This document shows positions 11,472 to 24,700 of a DNA stretch of 64,000 bases, in pieces. The notes beneath the pieces are model-generated. The model was not told the DNA's origin and ran no database searches. It saw nothing but the letters and a program-made list of their open reading frames with translations. The position numbers and the translations under genes are program-made. Numbering within the stretch: the stretch's first letter is position 1; each line of letters begins with the position of its first letter. The DNA comes from Chrysomallon squamiferum (Eukaryota; Mollusca; Gastropoda; Neomphalida; Peltospiridae): NCBI GenBank assembly GCA_012295275.1, contig CM022671.1:9260858-9324857 (forward strand), read 5' to 3'.

Positions 11472-14093
11472 CTCTTCTTCTTGATTACTTCATTCATCTT
11501 GTAATCCACATCATATTTAGTTGTTGCAATGTCAAGATCTGTTTTTTTGGCTTTTCTCTCATATATGTTTTTAAAATGTACATTCTTTTATTTCATTTAC
11601 TTTTTATTATTATTATTTGATTTTATCTTTACTTCAATTTCTTTATGAAAAAAGCGAAGAAATAAAAAGATAAAAACTATTCTTTATTGTTTTATATATG
11701 GATTTTTTTTTACTTTTCCCTACTTCAGTTTATGTCTCAAGGTTATCTTCTTTCTTTTTCTAGGTTCTTTTGCTTTTGTACTTTATGCACTAAACAGGAA
11801 TCAAGTATTGTACGTTATTTTGGGGATATACTTAAGCTTGTGATATACAAAACCCACAAAGGAAGTAACAAACCAAGAACCAACTCTAAACCTCTTTTTT
11901 TTTTAAAACTACTACTTTTCATTATTTTATTTCTGTTAAAAAAAGAAAAAGGTTAGAAAAAGAAGAAGAAAACATTGCTAATCACTCAAAAATGGAATCT
12001 TTTGAAGCACGGACTGGCTTTCATATTACAGCCATAATTAAACACTAGCAATGTGCTCTTCATTCATTTTGTCAAACTTGCATTCCATTAATGTTCTTTG
12101 AAGAAACATTTTTGAATAATCGACAGTCATTAAAGCCCACTTTTTTGAGGGAAGCTGGGACAAATAATATCTTATCTCAGCCAGTGAAGAGAATCGACCA
12201 TGACAAATTTAATATTGTCAGTGTTAAGTGATTTTATCTTCAGGTGTTGGGGTTTTATTTTGTATGTATGTGTTGTTGTTTTATTATTATATTTCAAGCC
12301 TTATTTATATTAAAAATAACCTACATCAATAGTAAACATAGATTGTATGAACCAAAAAGAGTAGCACAGAGTAATAATATATGAGAAATACATCCAAAGG
12401 AACAATGAAAATTGTTTTAAAAAAAAGAAAGGAAAAAAGAAGAAAAAACATCAATTTTCATTCAGTGTTTATATTAGCATTAGACTCGTTTTTGTAATGT
12501 TTTACTCTTACTTTCTTAATCTGAATTTTTAAAATTTTATAATATTTTGAACTTGGTTATATACATCTTATTCATGTAAAAAAAAAAAAAAATCATGGTA
12601 GTGTAAAGCGATATATTTAGAAAAAAGCCCCCGAAAGACAAACTGAAAGAAAAATATATCTGCACTGATTCACAAGCATGTGCAAATCAGTACACAAACA
12701 AATATATCTGCATAAATAATTTCAATTTTCACCAGCAGATATTATAACTTACTTTTGCCCAGAAGTAATTTCTATTTTTTATTTTATTTTTTTTTAAATC
12801 TTTGATATCATTATAATTACATTTTCAACTGATTGATATTTTGAGACACATGGGACCAGAAAAATCATTAGTGTTGCCATTTGAGAATAAGTTGAGATCA
12901 TTTTACAGTGTGTTTCAGTCATCTCTGAAATATGAGAGAAAAAAACATCTAAAATGTCAGCAGAAAGTCTTAAAATTTCTAGAATTACAGGAAAAATAGC
13001 AGCTTGTAACACATAAATATATAAATTAAAACTTTAAATGTTTCATAAACAACCTAAAAACTAAAATCCATCTATATTTTCAATAAATATGATCAACACA
13101 TAGAATAGCTGGTAAAACATTTTTTCTAAAATTTTCAAAAATCTTTCCCCCCACACACATGTCAAAAATATATAGAAATGCAAATTGTTAGTATTATTTT
13201 TTATTTAATTTTTTTGTTTTTTGAGGCTGTTTAAAAAACAAAACAAAAAAAACACCCCTGAAAATAAAGCTCATAAAAGCCTGGATATCACTGGTAAACG
13301 AAGACTGCCAACAGACAACTGGAATAGATGACTGAAATTGACAGACATTAGGTTCAATTTCAACTCATCCCCAGTCACAAACGGAGAAGAATCCCAGAAG
13401 AGATGTGCACTGTAGGGTTTCTGATTTGAGCTCTAATTTTAATGTAAAAGTTGAGACTTACTCAAGTATGGCTTGAAGACAGCTATTAAAAACCCCACAT
13501 TAAATAGGATTGTGAGATGTGTTTTGGGCAAAAATGAGACATGTTTGATATCACTGTTGTCGACAATAGTTTGAAGATTTAGTGACTAGGAAAGAGTGTG
13601 AACAAAAAAATAGTATTCAAGTTTAAATCAGAGATTTGATAATTTTCTGTTTTAAGTAGTTTTTTTGTTTTTTCAGTAATTTTTGTTGTGTACTGCTGAT
13701 GTATTAATATATATATGCAAATAAATTAACACTAGTTCCTAAAAATTACATAATAATAATAATAATAATAATAACAATAATAAATTTATGAAATGAACAA
13801 AGTCAGTGTCAAAGAACAAAAACTAATAAACATATTTTTGGACTGACACCAATAACTAGTGACATTTTTGGAAATTTAATTAAATTTTTTAATCTTAATT
13901 TTGTTTAAGCATCCCCTTAAAATAACTAAATAACTGCAAAAATAAATGAAAAGTAAACTAACAGCAGTTATTTTTCCATGAAACAACAGCTCATGTTAAC
14001 TGTATCTAATGAGTATGTATTGAACAGGCTTAGTCTGCCGATTTTGGGTTTTATTTGCAACACCAGTAATTTTCATCCTCTTTCAAATTTCAG
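10464..14093. other. Intergenic DNA upstream of the receptor gene
   Basis: No protein gene is seen. Contents are a CATA/TA run at about 10993-11027, a poly-T run of about 35 bases at 11435-11469, and an AAT run at about 13750-13785. The segments at 11150-11400 and 12110-12240 are less AT-rich and of higher complexity, and could be regulatory. Open frames at 11372-11956 are mostly poly-Phe/Leu translation of T-rich DNA and are not believable. Confidence 0.5.
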
Positions 14094-14226
14094 GAGGAAG
14101 AGATGCAAGTGAACCAATGCTAATAGGAATAGAAAGTGGCAGACTTCGTATATTTCCTATGCATGTGTAATTCATGACCAGGACTGCGGCAAGAGCCTGT
14201 AATCACCAATCAATACCAAGCAGAAA
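14094..14226 (+). other. Possible non-coding 5' exon of the receptor gene
   Basis: A pyrimidine-rich stretch ending in TTTCAG at 14088-14093 would make a fair 3' splice site. The following roughly 130 bases are clearly less AT-rich than the surroundings and stop near an ACGG/GTATCC site that could serve as a donor. It contains no long open frame. It lies about 1.2 kb upstream of the receptor start on the same strand, so an untranslated leader exon is plausible. A conserved non-coding element would look the same. Confidence 0.2.
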
Positions 14227-15381
14227 AGTCACGGGTATCCGCAGTGAGGAAACTTTTTCATCTGTGTGTGCGTAGCATGGCATAACAGTTCTTGAAAAGT
14301 TAAGTTAAAAAAAAGAAAAAAGAAAAAAAAGAATTGTTTTTGAAATGCTGATGAAACAAAATGAAGAGTAATGTTGATGGGATTATAAAAGTGCAGTGTT
14401 ATTTATGAAATAAAAAAGAAACATAAAGCTGAAGGATTTTAGAAAGTAAAATATTCTTAAATGCTGGAAATACCTTAAGTTGTTAATGCTTTAATGTGTC
14501 AGTTATTCTCTGCTGTTTATTTTTAAAAAAGAAAAAAGGGAAAAAGTGAACAATATTCTCAAGTACTGTTACAATAGATATTTACTGTCACTTAGAATAG
14601 TGAAATTAACCGAGAATTACTGTCATTCCTTTTGTTCAAGGATGAAATGGAAATTAATACAGCATAATCTTTATTTATTAAAATTCATTTTAATAAGACA
14701 GAAGGATTTAAAAAAATAAATTTAAAAAATAAGACGAAAGGATTGTGAAAGGTAAAAAAGTGCCTCTGTTACCAAGTGGTCTTAAAGGGTTTGTCAGTCT
14801 ACCTCTTGTGATGCATGAGATTAGTGCCTTAACTTGTCTTCAAAATGCTTCTGGATAGTTGAGATTACCATTCTGTTGACAGACAGTGCCTGCAATCCAC
14901 CAGAGGAAAGTTATGTTGTTAACAAACTAGGCAGTGAATAACATCAGTTTGTAGCAGAATGTGAAAGATGTGCTAATTACTTTGTGGATTACACTGTCTT
15001 ATGATTTCACAAGCCAGCTGTCAAAAATAAATAAAAAAGAAAAATATAGATTGCAAAGAAGCCCTGAGCAAAGATAATCTTTGGAAATCAGTAATTTAAT
15101 AAATTGAGGGTTGTCTTCTATCAATGTTCTAAGGATACCTTATTTGCCAAGTGTGTGTAATTAGGTTTTTAAAATCAGTTCTGAGTTTTATACTTGGATA
15201 AACAGTGAACAACACAAAGTATTTAATTTAATGGTTTGCAGAATCCCTTAATGCATCTAGGCTTATGACTGGCTGATAACAAAAATAAAAAATTAAAAGC
15301 TCTACCCTCTACTGGAAATAATCCTGTAAAATATCATTTCTGAAATTTGAAAAAAATAACATAAATTTAGTTAAATTCAAG
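14227..15381. other. Immediate upstream region of the receptor gene
   Basis: This should hold the proximal promoter and/or a 5' UTR intron. No convincing TATA box or initiator can be singled out from the AT-rich background. A TTTGCAG at 15235-15241 and an ATTTAG at 15365-15370 are possible 3' splice sites for a leader intron. Confidence 0.4.
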
Positions 15382-16560
15382 ATGTCTGAAAGCATGCTCC
15401 GCTATAATGAAGCAGCTGCTGCTATTATGGAAAACAACCATTCAACAAATTTTGTTATAGAGATGACAGCATCATATGTTCCAACCACGACAATTCCTCC
15501 AACAGGAATAGAGGAGTTTGGAATTATATATGGAAAAATTCATGGCCACCTCAGTATTTTTGTGTGCATCTTTGGAATTATTTCAAATGTGTTAAACATT
15601 ATTGTGCTGACGAGAAAACACATGCTGTCACCCACCAACTTCATTTTGACAGCATTGGCTATAGCAGACATGCTTACCATGAGTACATATCCAATAATGG
15701 CCATTTACTTCTATATTATAACAGGACCTGACTGTAATAACACACATCATCCAAAAGAGTGGATGTACTTTATTCTTTTTCACAACTTGTTCATTGTGAC
15801 ATGTCATAACATTGCCATGTGGCTGACAGTGTCTTTAGCTGTGTTTCGTTACATCTTTGTATGCATGCCAACGAAAGCGATGACACTTTGCACTGCCAAT
15901 CGTGCCAAACTCACTGTGGTCATTGTGGTGGTGGGCACCATTATTATATGCATGCCAAACTATATAATGTACCAAGTGGTGGATTATGGTAAGATGGACA
16001 ACAAGACTTCATGCTACTGGATTTTGGAAAGTAATTTTGCCATTGATCACCCGCAGTTCACTCAGTTCACAAAATGGTTGTATGGAGTTGTCATCAAAAT
16101 TCTTCCTTGTATTTTGCTGACATTTCTCAGCGCCTTGCTCATCGCTGCAATGCAGCAGGCAAGAAAAAGGCGTGTCCGCTTGCTCAGTTCCTCCAACCGT
16201 GCCTCAGGACATGACCACCAGAGTGGAGAGCACAACCGAACAACAATGATGCTTGTGATGGTTGTCCTGTTCTTTGTGATCACTGAACTTCCTCAAGGGA
16301 TTGTGGCTCTTATTGGAGGAATAAGCAAAGATTTCTGGGACAATGTGTACATTCACCTGGGTGACTTCATGGATATACTTGTTCTTGTTAACAGTGCTGT
16401 CAATTTCATACTCTACTGTATTATGAGTCAGCAGTTTCGCAGTGCTTTTCGAAATCTCTTTGTCGGCAAGAACATGCCTTCACTTATGAAGAAAAGTAAT
16501 GCAAAACAAAATGGTACTCCATCTTACAGTGTAGTTAAAACAGAAGTTACTCAGTTATAA
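15382..16560 (+). CDS. Class A neuropeptide GPCR, myosuppressin/DMSR (FMRFamide-like peptide receptor) type
   Basis: Seven-transmembrane plasma-membrane receptor, predicted to bind an amidated RF-type neuropeptide and signal through a G protein; the exact ligand cannot be read from sequence. The 392 residues are in one exon. The start is the first ATG after an in-frame TAA at 15319, with A at -3. The N-terminus (1-54) has sequon N19; N119 and N207 are loop sequons. Helices lie near 57-77 (N69), 86-113 (PTN at 84-86, D96), 128-160, 177-199, 232-258 (P242), 288-312 and 326-348. C118 and C211 probably form the extracellular disulphide. Family-specific switches are FRY (155-157) for DRY, TELPQG (301-306) for CWxP, and NFILY (341-345) for NPxxY. 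A basic RKRR (261-264) opens loop 3. The tail ends TQL, a class I PDZ-ligand pattern. No truncation is seen. Sex-peptide/MIP receptors are the nearest alternative family, but TELPQG and NSAVNFILY favour DMSR/myosuppressin type. Confidence 0.93.
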   Translation: MSESMLRYNEAAAAIMENNHSTNFVIEMTASYVPTTTIPPTGIEEFGIIYGKIHGHLSIFVCIFGIISNVLNIIVLTRKHMLSPTNFILTALAIADMLTMSTYPIMAIYFYIITGPDCNNTHHPKEWMYFILFHNLFIVTCHNIAMWLTVSLAVFRYIFVCMPTKAMTLCTANRAKLTVVIVVVGTIIICMPNYIMYQVVDYGKMDNKTSCYWILESNFAIDHPQFTQFTKWLYGVVIKILPCILLTFLSALLIAAMQQARKRRVRLLSSSNRASGHDHQSGEHNRTTMMLVMVVLFFVITELPQGIVALIGGISKDFWDNVYIHLGDFMDILVLVNSAVNFILYCIMSQQFRSAFRNLFVGKNMPSLMKKSNAKQNGTPSYSVVKTEVTQL

Positions 16561-16687
16561 ACTGAAGTGTTTTTTTCCTTGTTTTTTTTTAAAAAGTGTT
16601 ATTACTATTTTCTAATTTTGTTTTTGTAAAGCTCTTTTTCAGGCCTTCAGGTTTGCCAGTTAAAATGCAAAAAACAAAGAACAATTA

Positions 16688-16693
16688 AATAAA
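16688..16693 (+). terminator. Candidate polyadenylation signal of the receptor gene
   Basis: This is the first AATAAA hexamer after the stop codon, 128 bases downstream on the coding strand. T-rich DNA follows. In such AT-rich DNA the hexamer is common by chance, so its use is inferred from position only. Confidence 0.4.
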
Positions 16694-16699
16694 CTTTTA

Positions 16700-18860
16700 T
16701 TTATAAACATATTTTACAAGGCTGTGATTTGAAGTAAATTATTTATTTAAAAAAAAAAAAAAAAATGTTGAAATGAGCAGTAGTTTAGTTAGATAAACAG
16801 TTAATTTGATTTTTTAATTTATTTTGGAGGTATTTTATTACATTTTCTTTTAATCATTGGCTTGTTTTCTTTTTTTTATAATTTTGGTTATAAAAAGATT
16901 AGTGCACACAAGCATGGATACCTTAATTTTGTACATAAGATGATAAACAATATCTGTATAGAAAAACAACCCCATTATTATGTATTTTGAACAGAGAGGC
17001 ACAGCTTCAAGGAAAACAGTGTTTTTGTTATTAAAATGAAATTAATGTTATCCATCTACACAATATTGGAACTGAGCTTATTTCATCAGCAGGTGTATTT
17101 TACTACTGTAAGTAATAAAGATGTTGCAGAATACACACGACTAAATCTAATGAAATTGTTATTATTTAACATACACACATTACTGCCACAGCATTTACTA
17201 AAAATAACAGTTTGTGCTATATCAGAAGAAAGATAAGAGATATTTAATGTGTTTATCACACTTTTATTATACACAGGCCATTTTGCCCAGCTACAGTCTG
17301 TGTAATAAGTATTAAAACATCAGTGGAAAACCATGAAATCCCTGCAAATACAATTAATTAATGTAATACATTGATATTCTGTGTAAATAAGAATATAATA
17401 TTAGTCTGTCTGTATAAATGACTTTCTGGGGCTTCTTTTTAGAAACTAAAATTATGCAAGTCTGTAGATGCAATATAAAAGAAATAGTATATCTTTAACA
17501 GATTCTAATTAAATAAAACTAATCATTATACAAGACTGTGATAACTTCTATATAAATCAAAATAGTTTGTATAATAAAAGTCTATGACTAGTTAAATACA
17601 GTATATTTAATACAAGTTACTGGATTTTCTTTACTAAAAATAGAAATTAAAGGTATAAACAAACACACACACATATACATTAGATTTAACAATCATTCTA
17701 AAGGATATTTTAAATTCAAATATTAAATTTTATTCTATAACAATTCCAAAAATTAGGATTAAAGCACATTAATCAAATGAATTTAAAAAATTATATTTTT
17801 ATTATTATTTTCTTCCCTTTTTTTTTTTGGTTGAAATAATCAAATGGTGATATAAAATATTTAGCCAATAAAATGATGCAAAAGAATTGTATGATTTTGT
17901 GATAATTTTTCATCCAGAGCAGAATCCAAATTTAAAAACAAGACAATGCTTTATTATTCACTCTGTGAGTGAAGACATTAAGACAGTGGTATGGAAGTTT
18001 TCATTCTTTTATCAACTGACTGTCAAATGTTGCTAAAAAAAAGGCCTCAATATTGACAAGTTAAAATTGCAGAAGTCCAGTAATGAAGTATTATAGTGCT
18101 AAACATTCATCTTTTCTTACAGATTATTTTATTTATTCAATCTTATCCTTTCTGAATACAGACTTGTTATAAAAACTGATATCTGAAAACATGAATTACA
18201 GATCAAATAATGGTGGTGATCTTAAAATTTAGCCAAATTTTACATGGAGAAGCATTTTCTGTAAAGTAGTCTTATCAAACAGTTAAAAAGATTATTTAGA
18301 TGTTGTGCTATTCACAGTATTTCAAATTGCAGCTATAATTTAGACATTTAGGTAAAACAGATTCATATGTCTTGTAATTTTAGAAGAGATATTCCATTAC
18401 CAGATTTTGATTTGAAACTATCAAATTCAAATCCACAATGTGAAAATTTTCTGTTAAATAATTTTGTCAACTTTTGAATCATAAATTTTGTTTAACATAG
18501 ACTTAATATAACTGCTAATATACTGTAGTTTGATCAACACAATTAAAAATATCATAATGAATATTTTTATGATTTAAAACTTTCTTTATCCTTTCAACTT
18601 TTGTTTTAACAAATGCCACTAAAATTATTCTCTGATCTACCTAAATTTACTAATATTTTATACTTGTCACTAATTTCTGATTTGCAGCATTAGTTGAGAT
18701 ATATCTTGTTAGTAACAGCTTAAACAAAGACAACAACTGGTTTAAAATCTTTTACTATAAATTGAAGTCATTAAATATATGAGAAGTTAATATTTGATCT
18801 GGTGCATGAAGCCCTGCATCTTATCCAAAAGTGCTATTTTAATCATAATGAAAACAAAAT
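16700..18860. other. Intergenic AT-rich DNA downstream of the receptor gene
   Basis: No gene is seen. A poly-A run of about 17 bases lies near 16749-16765. The rest is low-GC DNA without recognisable repeats or RNA genes. The true 3' UTR may extend into this region. Confidence 0.5.
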
Positions 18861-18985
18861 GATGATGATGATTATGATGATGATGATGATGATAATAATA
18901 ATAATAACAATAATAATCTTAACAACAACAACAATGATGACCATATTAATAATATCTTTGTCATCATCATCACCATAATAATAAA
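18861..18985. repeat. Compound trinucleotide repeat GAT / AAT / AAC ... ATC
   Basis: Runs of GAT, then AAT, then AAC trinucleotides are followed at about 18960-18972 by TCATCATCATC. The GAT and ATC parts are reverse complements, so a single strand could fold on itself. Confidence 0.9.
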
Positions 18986-21721
18986 GGTTTTATTAACTGT
19001 TACATAATCAAAATAAAACAAAAATGCTGTTCAGTATTTTAATTATGTTTTAGTCTCAAACAAATTTATTCTTATTCTGACTAATCGTATTTGCCAAATG
19101 TTTAATTTATGTTGTAATGGAACATTTTAAATCTGGTATGTGAAAAATTTCTTTATGATTGCAAATAATTATCTTTAATTTATAACAGTTTAATAATAAC
19201 ATTTTAAATTATTATAATTATTATTATTATTACAGTAAGAAAGAAAATACTTTATTTAATGCATCATTCAGGGCTATTTATAAACAAATACATGATATCC
19301 AATATAATAATAGATATTTTTCTCTATTATACAGTGGACATAGCGTAATCATAAAGGTACCCTAGATAAGCCCTTATATATAGTATTATGTTCCCAAGTA
19401 AGTTTAAGTAAGCAAATGTAGATAATCCTTTCGTGTTCATGTCAATAAAAAAAACAAAAAAACAAAAGAAAACAAAGCAACGCAAAACAAAATAATGTAG
19501 ATAATTATTTTCATGTAGTGGCCTCATATATTTATTTTCATACATAGAGGCTTCATTATATCTTCATCCATCCATGCATATAACTAGTTTGTTATCACAA
19601 TACATGTAATGACATCCTAGGCAACTTTCTAGTATAGAGTTAGCAGACCCTTTTTGACTATGTTTTCTTACTGGAATTATGAATATAACCAATTTTATGC
19701 TAATTGTTTAATTTAACTGGTATTTTATGAATACTGAAATAGAGAAAGAAATGTAAATATGTATTTGTTATGGAGGAGATATCATTTTCATAATCATCAT
19801 AATCATAACATTATTATATTAAAAAAAAATAAACTGAATGGATAAAGAAAAAAATAATTATTATTTATGGGTGAAGTATTAAAATCTAGTAAATGATCTT
19901 CAATAAACATTGTTCTAGTTCCATTTGTAGAATACCTCTGATGTAGCAAATGCATCAACAAGGAATTAGAAACTATTTTAAAAACTGTATTAATCTTATT
20001 CAGGATTATACTAGTTTTCTTTTTGTACATTACATTAATTTTCATACTAGATGTTTCCTTGTATTTGATTTTCTACAAGAACTTAGCTTTTATTCATTTA
20101 TAAATGTTATGTTTTTCTTCTATTTTTAAAATAATAACTGAACCTTGTTGCCTTTTACTGTTATGAAAATGTGAAGACAGTGAGTGGTATAAAGACAGAG
20201 GTGTGATATTTGTTATTATGGCTGTGTTGATGGGGAATTATTAAGTTTGTGTTATGTATTGTCAATGTAGAATCAGACATGCCACTGATGTATATGTTTT
20301 GCTTAGTATGGCAGCCTGTAGATCGGTGAAACTCATCCATCAACAACTCAGGTAAAACTGAGCTTTATTTTTAATTTGGTATGGAAATAATTTGGGAGAT
20401 TGTTAGAGAAAATGCTACTGGATATAAGCCTTTAAAAGTCTTGTGAATAAACTACATTCTAAATACATATATATATCCCAACTTTTTCTTTAAATGAAAT
20501 TGTTCACATAAGAAAGAAGAAGAAAAAAAAAAGAGACTGGAGTATAATATATTTTTATTTAAAATATATAACATAACACTATTAATATTGAAATTTATAC
20601 ATGATACATTTTAATTTTAAAATTTTGTTTGGCTTGAAATTATTCAAAAGACAATATACTGAAAAAGTTACATTGTACAGCTTTAAATTTGTGAAGATAG
20701 AAAATTAAATGTTTATTATTTGAATATATTTTTAAATTTGTTTCACATGAAAATAATCATTTACAAAAAGAAAAAAAGAATAGGGTATTAATTATTTGAT
20801 TTCAGAACATCTGATTATAACTATCAATAATATTAAGATCCAAATATGTGGTATTCATCATTTGAAGTATACATCCATTTTTTTCACTTGAAATATATTT
20901 ATATATTTAAAAAAAATTAATAAACAGAAAAGGGAACTACACTGACCTAAATAATTCTGTTTAATGTGAAACATAAATAGTATTAAAACATGAGTGCATG
21001 TTATTCATCATTATCTGCTTTCACTTCCATTTTTGCAAAACTAACAAACAGGTATCCGATAAAAGGAAATGACAACAGATTTTTCCGTGGTAACTCAAAG
21101 AAAGCAATTAAGGGTAGATTTCATTTAGATGATCTATAGGATAAAAATGCAGTCTCTTGAATTATTTGGATGTATTTGTAAATATGTTATTCCGATGCAC
21201 GTTAATAAAAAAAATTGAAAACTTACACTTGTATTTTTTTTATTTTTTTTTATATGTTACTGAAAGATGATGAAATGGCTGGACAACACAAAACTCTTTA
21301 CTTAGCAAATACTGATTACAAAGTTGGTTTCCATATCTTACAGTCACAGATGCAGGATTAACACTAATGGCATACCACTTACTGTTTACGTAGCTTGTCA
21401 CTTCTCTTTAGATATTTTTGTTTTATCTTTCTTCTTGTGGAAATAACCGTGGTTTAAGTAAGTCAGTTATTAAAGATGAAGATTATAAACTGCATGTGAG
21501 TAATAAGATGGTGTTTGTCTGGTTGAAAAGTGGTCATTAAACTGTAGAATAATTCCTGCAACTTAATTTTACTAAAATATTAAAAGTCATTTCAGGATTG
21601 TCAGACATATAATATCTTTTTTTTATAATTATAAATAATTTTATTTACATGTAAATATTATATTTAATAGCAATCATTATTTATCTATACCTGAAAGTTT
21701 GTTTTATGTACGTGTGTACGA

Positions 21722-21724
<3 letters not shown>
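18986..21724. other. Intergenic AT-rich DNA
   Basis: No gene or RNA gene is seen. There are several ATT/AAT runs and A/T homopolymers. The short minus-strand frames in this interval show no family signature. Confidence 0.5.

Positions 21725-21773
<49 letters not shown>
21725..21773. repeat. AT dinucleotide run
   Basis: About 49 bases of uninterrupted TA/AT are followed by impure GT- and TA-rich DNA to about 21835. It is self-complementary and can extrude a hairpin. Confidence 0.97.
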
Positions 21774-21776
<3 letters not shown>

Positions 21777-24700
21777 TGTGACTGTGTTTGTGTATATATT
21801 TTTGTGTGTCTGTGTATGTATATATATATGTATCTCAGTTAATATATTAAAATATGCACATAAAAACAAATATTAAAAATTACTTGACAAAAATAAGTGT
21901 ATCATGTAAGGACAATCACACAAGAATGACAACTTGTGAGGATCACATTACAATGTTCTAACAGTTCTGTGAATATAATAACTGTTAATTTCAGCACTTT
22001 TGTCTGTGTGTGTCATAATAATACATAATGATATACCATAGCAAATAATCACTGGGACTCAAAGATAAATGCAAGCACTGCTAGTGACTGCAGACAAAGG
22101 GAATAATAATTCTGAATGGTTAACACAATGGAACTTCCACTGTGTGGTCATGTATCTGCCTTCATTAACAGCATCAGGTCATTTTGAATGAAAACAATAT
22201 CCCTTGTGGAACGATTACAGTAACATGGCAACATTGGTTATGATGGCTGGCTTGTGCATGTGTCTCTTGTGTGTTCAAAGCTGGCCAACTCTGTCTATTT
22301 CAAGCTCTTAAGAGATTAGGATAAAATGAAAGGAATATACAATGATACTCAGTGGTTTTTAACTAGGTGCAAAATCCAGACAAGGCAAATAATTTTCTGA
22401 AGTGTTTGGGGAGGAAAAGAAATCATAATGGGTTGTCCTTGTACTGATAACTTATAGTGGTAAATGTTTGTAAAGGAAGAGATTACTAAGGTAATGATGA
22501 TGAAGAAGTTGCAAGTATTTCAGAATTCTGTACCACGAATGTAAAATGTAGTTTACTGAATATATATAGAAATAAAATGGACTTCACTTTTACAGGATAT
22601 GCTGACCAAAATAAAATAGATACTTAAAGTCTATTAAGAGAAATGCCATTAACAGAAAACAAATTTTGATTTAAAGTGCAGAATAATGAGTGCAAAAATG
22701 TTATATGCAAATTCATTCTAATTGTCATGTTAAAAACTGAAATCATGACTTATTCATTAATGATTCAGTATCTTTATAGTTAAAAAATCCAAATTTATAT
22801 CAAGAATTTTTTTTTTAATCTTTGAGATGATCATTCCAGACTCTTTAATCTAAAACAGTCATTTGTGTCTGCAGTTTTTCACATCCAGAAGACTCTCAGT
22901 TCAAATCTCAATTGATTTACTTATTTCTTTACCCTCAAACAATTCAGTAGGAATTCTTTCATTAATGTTCCTCTGAAAGTTCTTTGTCAAATGCAGACAT
23001 GCAAATGACAAAATTGCCTCACAGACTGTATCAAGTTAAAATCAAACTGAAATAATATGCAAATTTACAAGTGGACCATATACAGGACTGTAGCCTTTTA
23101 CTACATTGGAAATATAATAAGTATAGCAGAACTTAACGAAGTCATACAATCATGGCTGTATTTAATGATCTCTCTTTTCACAGCTACCAATTTGGTGTCT
23201 GACAGACAGATTGGCACAGAGATAGGAGTACAGACAAACTGGCAGCAGGCAATGTGACACACAGATTCAAAAATAGATAGGCACCAACATGAATAAAATA
23301 GTACATCTGAAAATGTAAACAGTTTCCAGTGACTGGCAGAACTTTTTTTATCTCAATATACATCTGACATATAATGTTGTATGTATTCACTGAAAATAGG
23401 TACTTAATTTCAATCAATCAATACAGAGCTATTATTTTATCTTTTGTTGGAAAATAATATCATTTACAGGTGACTATGATAAATGGTGGCTTGCTCTGAA
23501 ATGTCTCAACAACTGGGCCAAGATCAAAATATAGTTTGTATGAAAGAATGATAGAAAAAACATTAGAAAATGAAGCAAATATTGTAAGGTTCCCTAATGA
23601 CAGAAATAAAATACATATACATTTTTATTATTATTTTTTTTTAATTACTAATGTAAAAATATTTCTAGGTAAATATACAAGTTGTTTTCTATGATAAAAG
23701 AGAAAGGTATGTAGTTTCTTCTATGAATGTTTATGTATAAAAATGTCTGAGCTAAGACGAAACTAAACATCTGCAATACATGTTGTTGTGTTCACAAAAA
23801 AGTTATCAGATTAGATATAGTGAACATCACAGCATTCACTAATGATGAAAAAAATCCACTAAAACAACAACAATGAAACCAAACAAAAATAAATAATAAT
23901 AAAAACTAAAAAATACACCAAACATAGTAAACAACAAACAAACTGAGTTAATAAGTGGGCCATAACCAAACACATATGTAAAAATATGTTTCGTTTGTAA
24001 GAAAATATTTATAGAAATTATGCTAATTAATGTATTCAATAGTATCAGATCCTCCAATGACAAAAATACCCACCTGAAACAAAGCAACATTAATAAATAA
24101 AAACAGAGCTAGCATATAAATTATGTCATTAGGTATGGAGTGATAAATACATTTTATAATTTTTAATAATAATAATAATAATAATAATAAAAAGAAAACC
24201 TTTCTAAAATGATGGAAATTAATATTACTGAAGTAAAACTGTCATTATATCATTATCATTGGAACTTTGCTTTGCTTAATAAATGAGTAAATTGGCAAAT
24301 TTCTGGAAGGAAAACATTTTCTAACAGTCATATTAATTTTTTTTTCTGTGTGCATTCTACATTTTTTTAAACATGCAATGCATACATGAGGATTCTGCTG
24401 ACTTTTCAGAAATTTAAAAAGTATCTGCATGTTGTCTTTTTTTATTTTTTTTTATTTTTTAGAGCTAGTCTTCTAATTAAAACCTGTTTGACTACTGTTA
24501 ATGTTGCAGCAGCAATTTCTGTATCAGTTTTTAAATCAGTATTGATGACTACTGTCAAAGAAGAAGAAACACTGACAGTTGTAAGAATATGAAAAATTCA
24601 TAGACTTTAACAAGGTTTGTTTATGATAAATTAGAAAGGAAGATATCAACTATTTAAAAACAAATCTTGTTTCACTTAATTTCATTATTATAAATAAATA

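Noticed and set aside
16062-16283. Minus-strand frame inside the receptor gene
   Set aside because: It is a shadow of the receptor coding sequence on the other strand.
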